NCBI GenBank assembly: GCA_035620975.1
Contig: DASPFV010000325.1
Coordinates: 1 to 25,102, forward strand
Length of the DNA: 25,102 nucleotides
Direction of reading: 5' to 3'
Source: DASPFV01 sp035620975
Lineage (GTDB): Bacteria; Acidobacteriota; Vicinamibacteria; Vicinamibacterales; 2-12-FULL-66-21
Shown here: one piece after another, positions 5,664-13,544 of the stretch
Layout: the number at the start of each line of letters is the position of its first letter
Position numbering within the stretch: position 1 is the stretch's first letter
Position numbers and translations under genes: made by a program
The notes under the pieces: model-generated
Told to the model about the DNA's origin: nothing
Databases searched by the model: none
What the model saw: only the letters and a program-made list of their open reading frames with translations

Positions 5664-7061
5664 TCACGACGGAAAGATCTTTCCCGGGTTCAGCAGACCG
5701 AGCGGGTCGAACGCCTGCTTCACGCGCTTCATCAGGGCAATCTCGTCGTCGCTCAGCTCGATGGTCAGGAAGCGGGCCTTGGCGAAGCCGATGCCGTGCT
5801 CGCCGCTGATGGATCCCTCGAGCGCCACGACGCCCTCGAACAGGAGGCGCTCGGCCTCGTGGGCCCGTTCGACCTCCGCCGCATCGCCCGGGTCGACCAT
5901 GATGTTGACGTGGATGTTGCCATCCCCCGCGTGGCCGAAGAGCGGGATCCGAAGCCCGAAGCGACGCCGGAGGTCCCGGACGAGCGCGAAGAGCCCGGGG
6001 ATGCGACCCTTGGGCACCACGACGTCGTGGTTGAACTTCAGCGGCGCGATCATCTTCAGCGAGTGCGAGATCTCCCGCCGTACGCGCCAGAGCTCGACCC
6101 GCTCCGCCTCGTCGGCCGCGCGGCGCAGCTCGGTGGCGCCGGCGGCGACGCAGGCCTGCTCGACCCGCACGGCTTCTTCGGCCACCGCCGCAGGCACGCC
6201 GTCCACCTCGACGAGGAGCACCGCGCCCGTGCCTTCGGGCGCCATCGAGCGCACGCCCAGATGGCGGGCCACGGCATCGAGCGAGTCGCCGTCGACGAGC
6301 TCGAGCGCGGCTGGCACCACGCGCGCGCGGATGATCTCCGTCACCGCCGCGACCGCTCCCTCGACGTCGCGGAAGGAGGCGCGAAGCGTCGCCTGCACCG
6401 GCGGCTGCGGCACGAGGCGCAGAATGATCTTCGTCAGGATGGCCAGCGTGCCCTCGGACCCGACCAGCAGCTGCGTCAGGTCGTAGCCGACGACGTTCTT
6501 GACGACCTTTCCGCCGGTCTCGATCACCTCGCCGGTAGGCAGGACGGCCTCGACGCCCAGCACGTACTGTCGCGTGGTGCCGTACTTGAACGCGCGCGGT
6601 CCTCCGGCGCACTCGGCAACGTTCCCGCCGATCGCCGACTGCCGCAGCGAGGCCGGATCCGGGGGGTAGAAGAGCCCGACCTTTTCCACGGCGGCCTGCA
6701 GGTCCCCGGTGACGACGTTGGGCTCGACGACGGCGACCAGGTTGGCTTCGTCGATCTCGAGGATGCGGTTCATCCGCTCGAGGGAGATGACCACGCCGCC
6801 ATGCGTGGGCACGGCGCCGCCGGTGTAGCCCGTGCCCGCCCCCCGCGGAACCATGGGCAGGCGCCGGTCCGCGCAGAACCGCGCCACGGCAGCCACCTCC
6901 GCCGTCGTCCCGGGGAACACCACGGCGTCGGCAGGGTGGCCGCGTTGCAGCGCGTCGGTGCCGTAGAGGGTGCGCGCGGCCTCGTCGGTCCGTACGTGCG
7001 CCGCGCCGACGGCCGCTGCCAGTCCTTCGAATGCCACGGATTGCGCGGAAAGATCAGCCAC
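5664..7061 (-). CDS. FAD-binding oxidase, GlcD-like (glycolate/D-lactate type)
   Basis: Up to 465 residues, the usual length of GlcD/D-lactate dehydrogenase subunits. The PCMH-type FAD domain is clear: ADAVVFPGTTAEVAAVARF, then PRGAGTGYTGG (about 72-82), NRILEIDEANLVAVVEPNV, PPDPASLRQSAIGGNVAECAGGPRAFKYG and GYDLTQLLVGSEGTLAIL. The C-terminal FAD-oxidase domain has FGHAGDGNIHVNI and GSISGEHGIGFAK, ending in the usual NPGKIF. It likely oxidises a 2-hydroxyacid with FAD; the exact substrate cannot be read from sequence, and glcE/glcF partners are absent. The GTG at 7061 lies inside a repeat unit, so MADLSAQS may be repeat-derived. The GTG at 7037 (VAFEGLAAAVG) is a good alternative start. Confidence 0.9.
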   Translation of the reverse strand: MADLSAQSVAFEGLAAAVGAAHVRTDEAARTLYGTDALQRGHPADAVVFPGTTAEVAAVARFCADRRLPMVPRGAGTGYTGGAVPTHGGVVISLERMNRILEIDEANLVAVVEPNVVTGDLQAAVEKVGLFYPPDPASLRQSAIGGNVAECAGGPRAFKYGTTRQYVLGVEAVLPTGEVIETGGKVVKNVVGYDLTQLLVGSEGTLAILTKIILRLVPQPPVQATLRASFRDVEGAVAAVTEIIRARVVPAALELVDGDSLDAVARHLGVRSMAPEGTGAVLLVEVDGVPAAVAEEAVRVEQACVAAGATELRRAADEAERVELWRVRREISHSLKMIAPLKFNHDVVVPKGRIPGLFALVRDLRRRFGLRIPLFGHAGDGNIHVNIMVDPGDAAEVERAHEAERLLFEGVVALEGSISGEHGIGFAKARFLTIELSDDEIALMKRVKQAFDPLGLLNPGKIFPS

Positions 7062-7150
7062 CGAACAACACGGACTAACACGGAACGGTTAGCCACGGAA
7101 CAACACGGAAGAACACGGAAGATCAGCCACGGAACAACACGGAAGAACAC
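7033..7150. repeat. TTCCGTGTT/GTTCCGTGGCT-type degenerate tandem repeats
   Basis: On the minus strand, units such as TTCCGTGTTGTTCCGTGGCT recur at least three times with small changes (plus-strand form CCACGGAACAACACGGAAGA). The last, diverged unit runs into the glcD-like reading frame and includes both candidate GTG starts. A further copy lies at about 12438-12464. These fill the gap between the aminotransferase and the oxidase together with the next entry. No protein or terminator is visible in the gap. Confidence 0.85.
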
Positions 7151-7236
7151 CGATCCGGCGACAACTCGGATACGCCAACTACCCGGATCGCCGAGAGCGG
7201 ATCCGCCGACAACCCGGCTGACAACGCGGATCAGAA
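7150..7236. repeat. Second degenerate repeat, units like GGATCCGxGTTGTCxGC
   Basis: On the minus strand four related units (GATCCGCGTTGTCAGCC, GGGTTGTCGGCGGATCC, GATCCGGGTAGTTGGCGTATCC, GAGTTGTCGCCGGATC) alternate in a stretch of about 85 bases directly after the aminotransferase stop. It is a different family from its neighbour, but both share a TGTT/GTTGT core. Function unknown. Confidence 0.7.
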
Positions 7237-7244
7237 CCGGGCGA

Positions 7245-8459
7245 TCAGCTTGAGACCCGAACCTGTTCCGGCTTCCGGCTGCTGTCCAGCGCGCGGAGGT
7301 AGTCGAGGATGCGCGTCGTCCCGCGTCGCAGTTCGTCCATCGAGGTCGCGTACGACAGCCGCAGGAAGCCCGGCGCGTCGAAGGCTTCCCCCGGGGTGAT
7401 GGCCACCCGCACGTCGTCGAGCAGCGCCTGTGCGAGATCGGCGGTGGTGCGGATTCCGTCAGGCGAGAGGAACTCCGACACGTCTGGAAAGAGATAGAAC
7501 GCGCCGGACGGCTTGACGAGCCGGATTCGCGGCTCCTCGGCGAGCCAGGCGCAGACCTGGTCGCGGCGGCGGCGGTACTCCTCGAGCATCCCGGTGACGC
7601 ACTCCTGCGGGCCGAGCAGGGCGGCGACCGCCGCCTTCTGCGTGATGGAGGCGACGTTCGACGTGCAATGGCTCTGCAGGGCGTTGCAGGCATTGACGAC
7701 GGGGGCTGGGGCAATCGTCCAGCCGCAGCGCCAGCCGGTCATGGCGTAGGTCTTCGATGCCGACCCGCAGATCACGCTGCGATCGCGGTGGACCCGGGCG
7801 AGCACCGCCGGCAGGTTGTGCGCCGTCGGGTCGTAGATCAGCTTCTCGTAGCACAGGTCGAGCAGGATCCAGATGCCCTGGCGCGCGGCCTCGGCGGCGA
7901 CGGCGGCGAGGCTGTCCTCGTCGATCAGCGCGCCGGTCGGGTTGCCGGGCGAGTTGATGATGATCCCGCGCGTGCGGGGCGTGACGGCCCGCAGGATCGT
8001 GTCGGCGTGCAGGCGGAACCCGTCCTCCTGGTGCGTGCGCACGATCACGGGCGTGGCGTCCGACAGCTTGATCTGCTCGACGAGCGTCGGCCAGCCCGGT
8101 GCGTGGGTGATCACCTCGTCCCCATCGCCGAACAGCACCATCACGGCGTTGAAGAGCGCCTGCTTGCCGCCGGCCGTGACGATGATCTCGGAAGTGTCGT
8201 AGTCGACGCCGTAATCGTCGTGATAGCGGCGGGCGATCGCCCGCTTCAGCTCGTCGGTACCCGAGTTGGTCGTGTATTTCGTGAAATTGGCGTCGATCGC
8301 GTCGTGCGCCGCCGCCGCCACGTGTGCCGGCGTCGGGAAGTCCGGCTCCCCGGCCCCGAAGTCGACCACGTCGACGCCCTGCGCCTTGAGCTTGATCGCC
8401 TCGGCCGCCACCTTCATCGTCGGCGACACCCCGATCCGTCGTGCACGCGTTCCCAGCAT
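7245..8459 (-). CDS. Class I PLP-dependent aminotransferase (aspartate aminotransferase-like)
   Basis: 404 residues, fold type I, subgroup Ib as in thermophile and cyanobacterial aspartate/prephenate aminotransferases. Visible motifs are GAGEPDFPTP (about 36-45), KYTTNSGTDELKRAIA, the AGGKQALFNA phosphate loop, the NSPGNPTG loop (169-176), D201-LCY204 contacting the PLP ring, and the Schiff-base lysine K236 in GSASKTYAMTGWRCGW. A C-terminal arginine in FLRLSYATSMDELRRG should bind the substrate carboxylate. It probably interconverts aspartate/oxaloacetate or related pairs; the exact specificity is not readable. The ATG at 8459 lies 4 bases after the coaD stop, so it should be co-transcribed with coaD. 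The DLCYEK sequence replaces the commoner DEVYEK, which is tolerated in the family. Confidence 0.93.
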   Translation of the reverse strand: MLGTRARRIGVSPTMKVAAEAIKLKAQGVDVVDFGAGEPDFPTPAHVAAAAHDAIDANFTKYTTNSGTDELKRAIARRYHDDYGVDYDTSEIIVTAGGKQALFNAVMVLFGDGDEVITHAPGWPTLVEQIKLSDATPVIVRTHQEDGFRLHADTILRAVTPRTRGIIINSPGNPTGALIDEDSLAAVAAEAARQGIWILLDLCYEKLIYDPTAHNLPAVLARVHRDRSVICGSASKTYAMTGWRCGWTIAPAPVVNACNALQSHCTSNVASITQKAAVAALLGPQECVTGMLEEYRRRRDQVCAWLAEEPRIRLVKPSGAFYLFPDVSEFLSPDGIRTTADLAQALLDDVRVAITPGEAFDAPGFLRLSYATSMDELRRGTTRILDYLRALDSSRKPEQVRVSS

Positions 8460-8463
8460 CTGT

Positions 8464-8967
8464 TCAGGCCCTCAGTGTCTCTCGAGCAAGCTTCTTGTCG
8501 CGCAGCCGGCGCTCGACCAGATCCGGCACGAGGCCATGGACCGACCCGCCGAGCGCTACGACTTCCTTCACCAGTCGCGAGCTGACATACGTGTACGGCT
8601 CGGCCGGCATCATGAACACGGTCTCCACGTCCGGGTTGAGGCGGCGGTTCATCAGCGCCATCTGCATCTCGTACTCGAAATCCGAGACCGCGCGCAGCCC
8701 CCGAACAATGACGTTCGCCCCTTTGCGGCGAGCGTAGTCGACCAGCAAGCCGTCGAAGGTATCCACTTCGACGTTGGCCCACGCCCGGAACACCTCGCGG
8801 CCGATGTCGACGCGCTCGGGCAGCGTGAAGAGAGGCGCTTTCTCCACGTTGACCAGCACGCCAACGATGATACGGTCGAACAGGCGCGACCCGCGCTGAA
8901 TGATGTCGACGTGTCCGTTGGTGAGCGGGTCGAACGAGCCGGGATAGATCGCGACAACCTCGCCCAT
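8464..8967 (-). CDS. coaD: Phosphopantetheine adenylyltransferase
   Basis: 167 residues, standard for CoaD (about 160). It transfers AMP from ATP to 4'-phosphopantetheine, the penultimate step of coenzyme A synthesis in the cytoplasm. Nucleotidyltransferase signature YPGSFDPLTNGH, with the TxGH motif at residues 16-19, followed by DIIQRGSRLFDRIIVGV. Also present are FDGLLVDYAR, VIVRGLRAVSDFEYEMQMALMNRRL and the C-terminal YTYVSSRLVKEVVALGG (the ISSTxxR-like motif). It sits between rsmD (76-base gap) and the aminotransferase (4-base gap). The rsmD-coaD pair is a widely conserved neighbourhood. No strong Shine-Dalgarno is visible. Confidence 0.97.
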   Translation of the reverse strand: MGEVVAIYPGSFDPLTNGHVDIIQRGSRLFDRIIVGVLVNVEKAPLFTLPERVDIGREVFRAWANVEVDTFDGLLVDYARRKGANVIVRGLRAVSDFEYEMQMALMNRRLNPDVETVFMMPAEPYTYVSSRLVKEVVALGGSVHGLVPDLVERRLRDKKLARETLRA

Positions 8968-9043
8968 CGATGCTGGCCTCGGCAGCCTTTCCGGCCACGA
9001 CGCTGGCAGGGACCGAACAACACCCGACCCGCCAGCCCCCGGC

Positions 9044-9595
9044 TCACGTCTGGCGCGGGCGATCCATTCGGTAGAACGCCAGCGCGCTGTCCCCGGATTT
9101 CAACGTTCGCGTGAGGACGAGTCCGGGCACTGACGGCGGGGCCGTATCCCGCCTGGCGTGCTCGATGATGACCAGCGTCCCCTCCGACGCCATTCCCGAA
9201 GCCGCGGCAAGCGCCTCATCGATCTCCTGCTGGCCGTACGGAGGGTCGAGGAAGATCACGTCCGCGGGCGCCGCGACACGCCCGGCCGCATCCGCAAACC
9301 TCGCGCGGATAATAGCATAGCGGTCCGGCACACCGCACCGGTCCAGGTTGGCCTGGATCAGCCGCACGGCGCGCGGGTCCTGCTCGACGAACGTGACGTG
9401 GCTGGCTCCGCGGCTGAGCGCCTCGATGCCCACGGCCCCGGTCCCGGCGAAGCCGTCCACCACGCGGGCGCCCTGGATGTGGGGCGCGATGACGTTGAAC
9501 AGCGTTTCGCGAAGCCGATCGGAGGTCGGGCGCAGCCCCGGCCAGTCGGGCGCCTGAAGGCGGCGTCCCTTCAGCTCGCCTGCGATGACCCGCAT
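9044..9595 (-). CDS. rsmD: 16S rRNA (guanine966-N2)-methyltransferase
   Basis: 183 residues, normal for RsmD. It methylates N2 of G966 of 16S rRNA using S-adenosylmethionine. The N-terminus MRVIAGELKGRRL and LRPTSDRLRETLFN are family signatures. The SAM motif I is DGFAGTGAVGIEA (47-59), motif II is VEQDPRAV, and the catalytic motif IV is DPPYG (117-121). The ATG at 9595 lies 18 bases after the recG stop, consistent with an operon. No oddities. Confidence 0.96.
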   Translation of the reverse strand: MRVIAGELKGRRLQAPDWPGLRPTSDRLRETLFNVIAPHIQGARVVDGFAGTGAVGIEALSRGASHVTFVEQDPRAVRLIQANLDRCGVPDRYAIIRARFADAAGRVAAPADVIFLDPPYGQQEIDEALAAASGMASEGTLVIIEHARRDTAPPSVPGLVLTRTLKSGDSALAFYRMDRPRQT

Positions 9596-9613
9596 GGTGC
9601 CATTCCCCAGCTA

Positions 9614-11734
9614 CTAGCCCACTCCGACGAGACCGAACCGCCGTTCCCAGGTGCCCCGGACCAGCATCGTCAGCGCGCCGGCCTGGGCCGGATCGTCGAG
9701 GGCCGCGACGGCCTCGCGCCGCGCGTCCTCCATCAGGCCGTGATCGCGCAGCAGGTCGCCGACGCGCAGCGTCGGCATGCCGGACTGCCGCGTGCCGAAG
9801 AAGTCCCCGGGACCGCGGAGGGCCAGGTCCCGCTCGGCGATCTCGAAGCCGTCGATCGTTTCCGTCAGCACCTTGAGCCGCTCGCGGCCCTGTTCGGTCA
9901 GCGGCGACTGATACAGAAGGATACAGAACGAAGGGTGGGGCCCCCGACCCACACGGCCGCGCAGCTGGTGCAGCTGAGAAAGGCCGAACCGCTCGGCGTG
10001 CTCCACCAGCATCACCGACGCGTTCGCGACGTCCACGCCCACCTCGACGACCGTGGTCGAGACGAGCAGCTGGTATTCGCCGCGCGCGAACGCGTGCATG
10101 ACACGGTCCTTCGCGTCCTGCTTCATCCGCCCGTGCAGCAGCGCCACGCGGTACTGAGGAAACACGTCCTGCGCGAGGTGGTCGGCCATCCCGGTGGCCG
10201 CCCGCAGCTCCACCTTGGACGACTCCTCCACGAGCGGGTAGATCACGTACGCCTGCCGCCCGGCGTCGAGCTGTCTGCGGATGAACTCGTAGATCTCTTC
10301 GCGGCGGGACTCGGGCTTGGCGGCCGTCTTGATCGGCTGCCGTCCGGGCGGCAGCTCGCGCATGACCGACACGTCCAGATCCCCATAGGTGGTGAGCGCG
10401 AGCGTGCGCGGAATGGGGGTCGCCGTCATCACGAGCACGTCGGGGTGCAGCCCCTTGGCGCGCAGCGCCGCACGCTGCATCACGCCGAACCGGTGCTGCT
10501 CGTCGATGATCACCAGCCCCAGCTCGCGGAAGCCGACGGGATCCTCCAGGAGCGCATGGGTGCCGACGACGAGGTGGATGGATCCGCCGTTCAGTTCGGC
10601 CTGAATCTCCCGGCGCGCCTTCGCGGGGGTGGCGCCGGTGAGCAGCGTCATCCGGAACCGGGAGGCCTCCAGCAGCCGGCGGATCGTGATGAAGTGCTGC
10701 TCGGCGAGGATCTCGGTCGGAGCCATGAACGCCACCTGGAAGCCGTTCTCCATCGCCACGAGCGCGGCCATCAGCGCCACGATCGTCTTGCCTGACCCGA
10801 CGTCTCCCTGGAGCAGGCGGTTCATCGGCTGCGGCCGCTTCATGTCCTCGACGATCTCGGCGATCACCTTTTTCTGATCGCCGGTCAGCCGGAACGGCAG
10901 AACGCGGCGTGCCGCCTCGCGCACGTCGTCGGTGATGACCACCGATCGCGGCTTCCGCTCGCCCTGGGCGCGCCGCTTGCGCAGGACCAGCCCGACCTGG
11001 AACAGGAAGAACTCCTCGAAGATCAGCCGCCGCTGAGCGGGCGAGCGGAACCGGTTCAGCTCGTCGATGTCCGTGCCTGCCCTCGGGAAGTGCACCTCGA
11101 CGAGCGCGGTCCGCCAGTCGATCAGCCGCTGGCGCGCGAGCACCTGGCGCGGGAGCGGGTCCGGCAGATGCTCCGGCAGATCCGCCAGCGCATGGTGCAC
11201 CAGCACCCGTTGCATCTTCGTCGTCAGGGTTCCTGTCTTCTCGTAAATCGGGACGATGCGTCCGGTGTGCAGCGTTTCGTCTTCAGCCGGGTCGCCGGCG
11301 TCGCGCGATCCTTCGGGTCCGGTGTCGCGCAGCACCTCGTACTGCGGGTTCTGCAGCTGCAACCCGTGCGGCGTCAGCTCGAGCCGGCCGTAAAGGATGA
11401 CGCGCTGCCGCGGGTGGAAGACGTCCCGGAGAAATGACTGGTTGAAGAAGACGGCGCGCATCGAGCCGCTCGCGTCGCGAACGAGCATCTCGAAGATCTT
11501 GAACCCGGGCCGCCGGGTCGGCCGGATCCCGCAGGTGACGATCTCGCCCACGATCGACGCGGCCGCGCCGGGCCTGAGCGACGCAATGGTCTGGAACGCG
11601 CCGCGGTCCTCGTAGCGGACGGGGAACCGGTAGAGCAGATCCTCGATGGTCTGGAGTCCCACGCGCTGCAGATCCGCGGCACGGCGCGGCCCTACGCCTT
11701 TCAGGTACTGCAGCGGCGACTGGAGCACATCCAT
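9614..11734 (-). CDS. recG: ATP-dependent DNA helicase RecG
   Basis: 706 residues, close to the usual 690-700. It unwinds branched DNA such as stalled forks and Holliday junctions and helps replication restart. The N-terminal helix-hairpin region (LQYLKGVGPRRAADLQRVGL) and OB-fold wedge domain (about 55-150) precede the helicase. Walker A is QGDVGSGKT (309-317), DEQH is 411-414, and motif III is MTATPIPRTLALT. Motifs V/VI include STTVVEVGVDVANASVMLVEHAERFG and QLRGRVGRG. The C-terminal ERDLALRGPGDFFGTRQSG is the RecG-specific region. The reading frame remains open for another 298 codons upstream, but that is antisense-like sequence overlapping the secreted protein gene. MDVLQSPLQYLKGVG at 11734 is the natural start. 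Confidence 0.97.
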   Translation of the reverse strand: MDVLQSPLQYLKGVGPRRAADLQRVGLQTIEDLLYRFPVRYEDRGAFQTIASLRPGAAASIVGEIVTCGIRPTRRPGFKIFEMLVRDASGSMRAVFFNQSFLRDVFHPRQRVILYGRLELTPHGLQLQNPQYEVLRDTGPEGSRDAGDPAEDETLHTGRIVPIYEKTGTLTTKMQRVLVHHALADLPEHLPDPLPRQVLARQRLIDWRTALVEVHFPRAGTDIDELNRFRSPAQRRLIFEEFFLFQVGLVLRKRRAQGERKPRSVVITDDVREAARRVLPFRLTGDQKKVIAEIVEDMKRPQPMNRLLQGDVGSGKTIVALMAALVAMENGFQVAFMAPTEILAEQHFITIRRLLEASRFRMTLLTGATPAKARREIQAELNGGSIHLVVGTHALLEDPVGFRELGLVIIDEQHRFGVMQRAALRAKGLHPDVLVMTATPIPRTLALTTYGDLDVSVMRELPPGRQPIKTAAKPESRREEIYEFIRRQLDAGRQAYVIYPLVEESSKVELRAATGMADHLAQDVFPQYRVALLHGRMKQDAKDRVMHAFARGEYQLLVSTTVVEVGVDVANASVMLVEHAERFGLSQLHQLRGRVGRGPHPSFCILLYQSPLTEQGRERLKVLTETIDGFEIAERDLALRGPGDFFGTRQSGMPTLRVGDLLRDHGLMEDARREAVAALDDPAQAGALTMLVRGTWERRFGLVGVG

Positions 11735-11811
11735 GAGGCGTGCGCGCTCTCTCTCCACACGAACTCGACCGGGAACCGGAAGATGACGCCGCGGCGGCGC
11801 GGCCTGGCGGA

Positions 11812-12423
11812 CTACTGCACGACCACCGCTTCGCCCTTGCCGACCTTGATCTCGCGGATCCGGGAGGGCAGCTCGAATGGATCGTCCATGCTGATCCCCG
11901 AGGGGTTCTCGGGCGAGCGGGAGTAATGGGCGAGCAGTTCCTGCAGCACGGACTTGGGGACCGAAATGCCGGAGATCTCGGCCGACTCGAGCTCGAACCG
12001 TCCGACGCCGTCCTCGGTGTGCAGCCGGCCGCGCGCCGTGACCGGCAGCCGCCCGGTGAGGTACGCCAGCGGGTCCATCCAGCCCCGCTGCTTCTGCGTG
12101 CGTACGGCGTCGAGATCGACCAGCGCCCTGCCGCCCACCCGGCCCTCGCCGAGCGCGCTCAGCGTGGGCTCGACGATGCCGACGGGGATCTGGCTCTTGG
12201 CGTGGTGGCGGAGGAAGGCGTTGACTTCGGTGTCGGTCAGCGGCGTAGTCTGCCGCGGGGCGGCGGCCGACCGGGCCCGCGCGGCATTGCCGAACTCCAC
12301 AATCCGGGTCAGCTTCGACTGGAAGCGATCCGCGTCCTCCCGCGTGAACCGCTGCCGGCCACCCGCCACGGCCGTGGTCAGGCCGAGGACGACCGCGAAC
12401 ACTGCCGCCGATCGGGGCACCAT
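11812..12423 (-). CDS. Secreted protein of unknown function
   Basis: 203 residues with an N-terminal signal peptide (AAVFAVVLGLTTAVAGG). The mature part starts with a helix (RFTREDADRFQSKLTRIVEF). A DUF2993/LmeA-like layout follows: LTDTEVNAFLRHHAK, then strands GRVGGRALVDLDAVR, YLTGRLPVTARGRLHTEDGVGRFELESAEISG, and a tail ending in PFELPSRIREIKVGKGEAVVVQ. The pattern of an amphipathic start plus long beta strands, ending in a hydrophobic strand, suggests a lipid-binding periplasmic fold, but I do not recognise the family with certainty. Start supported by TAAAAT six bases upstream. It precedes recG by 77 bases and may share its transcript. Confidence 0.8.
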   Translation of the reverse strand: MVPRSAAVFAVVLGLTTAVAGGRQRFTREDADRFQSKLTRIVEFGNAARARSAAAPRQTTPLTDTEVNAFLRHHAKSQIPVGIVEPTLSALGEGRVGGRALVDLDAVRTQKQRGWMDPLAYLTGRLPVTARGRLHTEDGVGRFELESAEISGISVPKSVLQELLAHYSRSPENPSGISMDDPFELPSRIREIKVGKGEAVVVQ

Positions 12424-12429
12424 GCCACG

Positions 12430-12458
12430 ATTTTACCGCCGCGGAACAACACGGACAA
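12430..12458 (-). promoter_or_regulatory. Promoter TTGTCC-N17-TAAAAT, leaderless type
   Basis: On the minus strand TTGTCC (12458-12453), a 17-base spacer and TAAAAT (12435-12430), then six bases to the ATG of the secreted protein. The -35 hexamer lies inside a copy of the GTCCGTGTTGTTCCG repeat, so the repeat may supply part of the promoter. Confidence 0.55.
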
Positions 12459-12464
12459 ACACAG
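12438..12464. repeat. Single copy of the CGGAACAACACGG repeat
   Basis: The plus-strand reading CGCGGAACAACACGGACA plus flanking bases matches the units at 7033-7150. Here it stands alone, upstream of the secreted protein gene, in the 111-base gap after pfkB. Confidence 0.75.
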
Positions 12465-12534
12465 ATGCCTGCGGGATGGCGGCCGGGCCTCTCAACAGAC
12501 CTTGTCGCCCAGGTAAACCGGCCCGCCCACCGGC

Positions 12535-13503
12535 TCAGCCGGCGGCGACCTTCCGTGGGTGGTCGGCCAGAAAGGCTTCGACGTCGAGGTCGCGCGGGAG
12601 CCCTTCTCTCGCACCCAGCACGCGGCACTTCATGGCGGCCACGGCGCTCGCGTACCGAAGGGCCTCGTCAAGGTCGGTGTCGTCGCCGGCCTTGAGCCAT
12701 CCCGCGATGAACCCGCCACGAAACGCGTCGCCGGCGCCGGTGGTGTCGACGACGTCGACGCGGAACGCGGGGGTCTGGATCTCCCGGCCATCGCACACCG
12801 CGAGGCTGCCGGCTTCGCCCAGCGTCACGCAGGCCGCCGTCGGCCGGAACTCGTCGAACATCGCGCGGAGCGCCGCGCCGGTGGCCGGGATGCCCGTCAA
12901 CTCGGGTGGGAACGCCTCGGAGGCGATGATGATGTCGATCTCCTTCAAGAGTGCCTCGGTTCCGGGCCGGACGCGCTCGATGTCGATCACGGTGCGCGTG
13001 CCCGCGCGCCGGGCGATCGCCGCCGCGCGGGTCGCCGCGGGAGGATCCTGACCGTCGACGAGCAGCACGCGCGCGCCGGTGACTGCCCCCGGCCTGACGT
13101 CGTCGGCCCCCATCGCGAGCGCGGGATGGCGGTGCCAGATCACCGTCCGGTCATGCGTCGAGGCATCGACGAGGATGACCGCCGTCTGGCTGGTGGCTCC
13201 CGCAATCGTCCGTGCGTAGTCCACGTCGACGCCTTCCTGGCGGAGGCTCTCGATGCCGCTCTGGCCGTTGGGGTCGTCGCCGAAATGGCCCACGTAGCGT
13301 GCGCGCCACCCGAGCCGCGCGCAGGCGACCATGGCCGTGGCGCACTGTCCGCCGGGCCGATGGGTCAGCTCCAGCATCTTCTGCTTGCTGTTGCGCCGCG
13401 GGTGCTCGGGCACGACGACCAGCAGGTCGAGGCTGTTCTCGCCCAGGGCGGCGGCGTCGACGGCCCGGTCAGTCGGGGACGGGAGGGCTAGGGGGAGCCG
13501 CAT
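12535..13503 (-). CDS. PfkB-family carbohydrate kinase
   Basis: 322 residues, a ribokinase-fold sugar or nucleoside kinase. The N-terminal GENSLDLLVVVPEHPRRNSK strand and the GGQCATAMVACARLG segment (PfkB signature 1 region) form the substrate site. The C-terminal signature 2 is VVDTTGAGDAFRGGF, with the anion hole and catalytic base Asp in DTTGAGD (253-259). It should phosphorylate a sugar alcohol group with ATP; specificity cannot be told. It diverges from lexA with only 41 bases between start codons. Start codon ATG at 13503; no strong Shine-Dalgarno (AAAGGAAAAG is rather far upstream). Confidence 0.92.
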   Translation of the reverse strand: MRLPLALPSPTDRAVDAAALGENSLDLLVVVPEHPRRNSKQKMLELTHRPGGQCATAMVACARLGWRARYVGHFGDDPNGQSGIESLRQEGVDVDYARTIAGATSQTAVILVDASTHDRTVIWHRHPALAMGADDVRPGAVTGARVLLVDGQDPPAATRAAAIARRAGTRTVIDIERVRPGTEALLKEIDIIIASEAFPPELTGIPATGAALRAMFDEFRPTAACVTLGEAGSLAVCDGREIQTPAFRVDVVDTTGAGDAFRGGFIAGWLKAGDDTDLDEALRYASAVAAMKCRVLGAREGLPRDLDVEAFLADHPRKVAAG

Positions 13504-13506
13504 TCG

Positions 13507-13535
13507 TTGACTTTCGCTTTTCCTTTGCGTATAGT
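13507..13535 (+). promoter_or_regulatory. lexA promoter TTGACT-N17-TATAGT
   Basis: TTGACT at 13507-13512, a 17-base spacer and TATAGT at 13530-13535. The predicted transcription start is about 13541-13543, only 2-4 bases before the lexA ATG at 13545. The TGCGCGCA palindrome (13535-13542) sits on the predicted start. It is the core of a weak 16-base dyad (13531-13546) that could be an operator. No E. coli-type CTGT-N8-ACAG box is present. Confidence 0.65.
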
Positions 13536-13544
13536 GCGCGCATC

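Noticed and set aside
4855..6612. A 585-codon minus-strand frame that would fuse an Arg/Gly-rich protein to the dsbA-like protein
   Set aside because: The first 335 codons overlap the glcD-like gene in another frame and have shadow composition; the signal peptide and TACATT-N6-ATG set the start at 5607.
9614..12628. RecG extended by 298 residues at the N-terminus
   Set aside because: The extension overlaps the secreted protein gene in another frame and has no domain; natural RecG begins at 11734.
13504..13544. E. coli-type or Bacillus-type LexA box in the lexA promoter
   Set aside because: Neither CTGT-N8-ACAG nor GAAC-N4-GTTC is present; only a weak dyad is seen.
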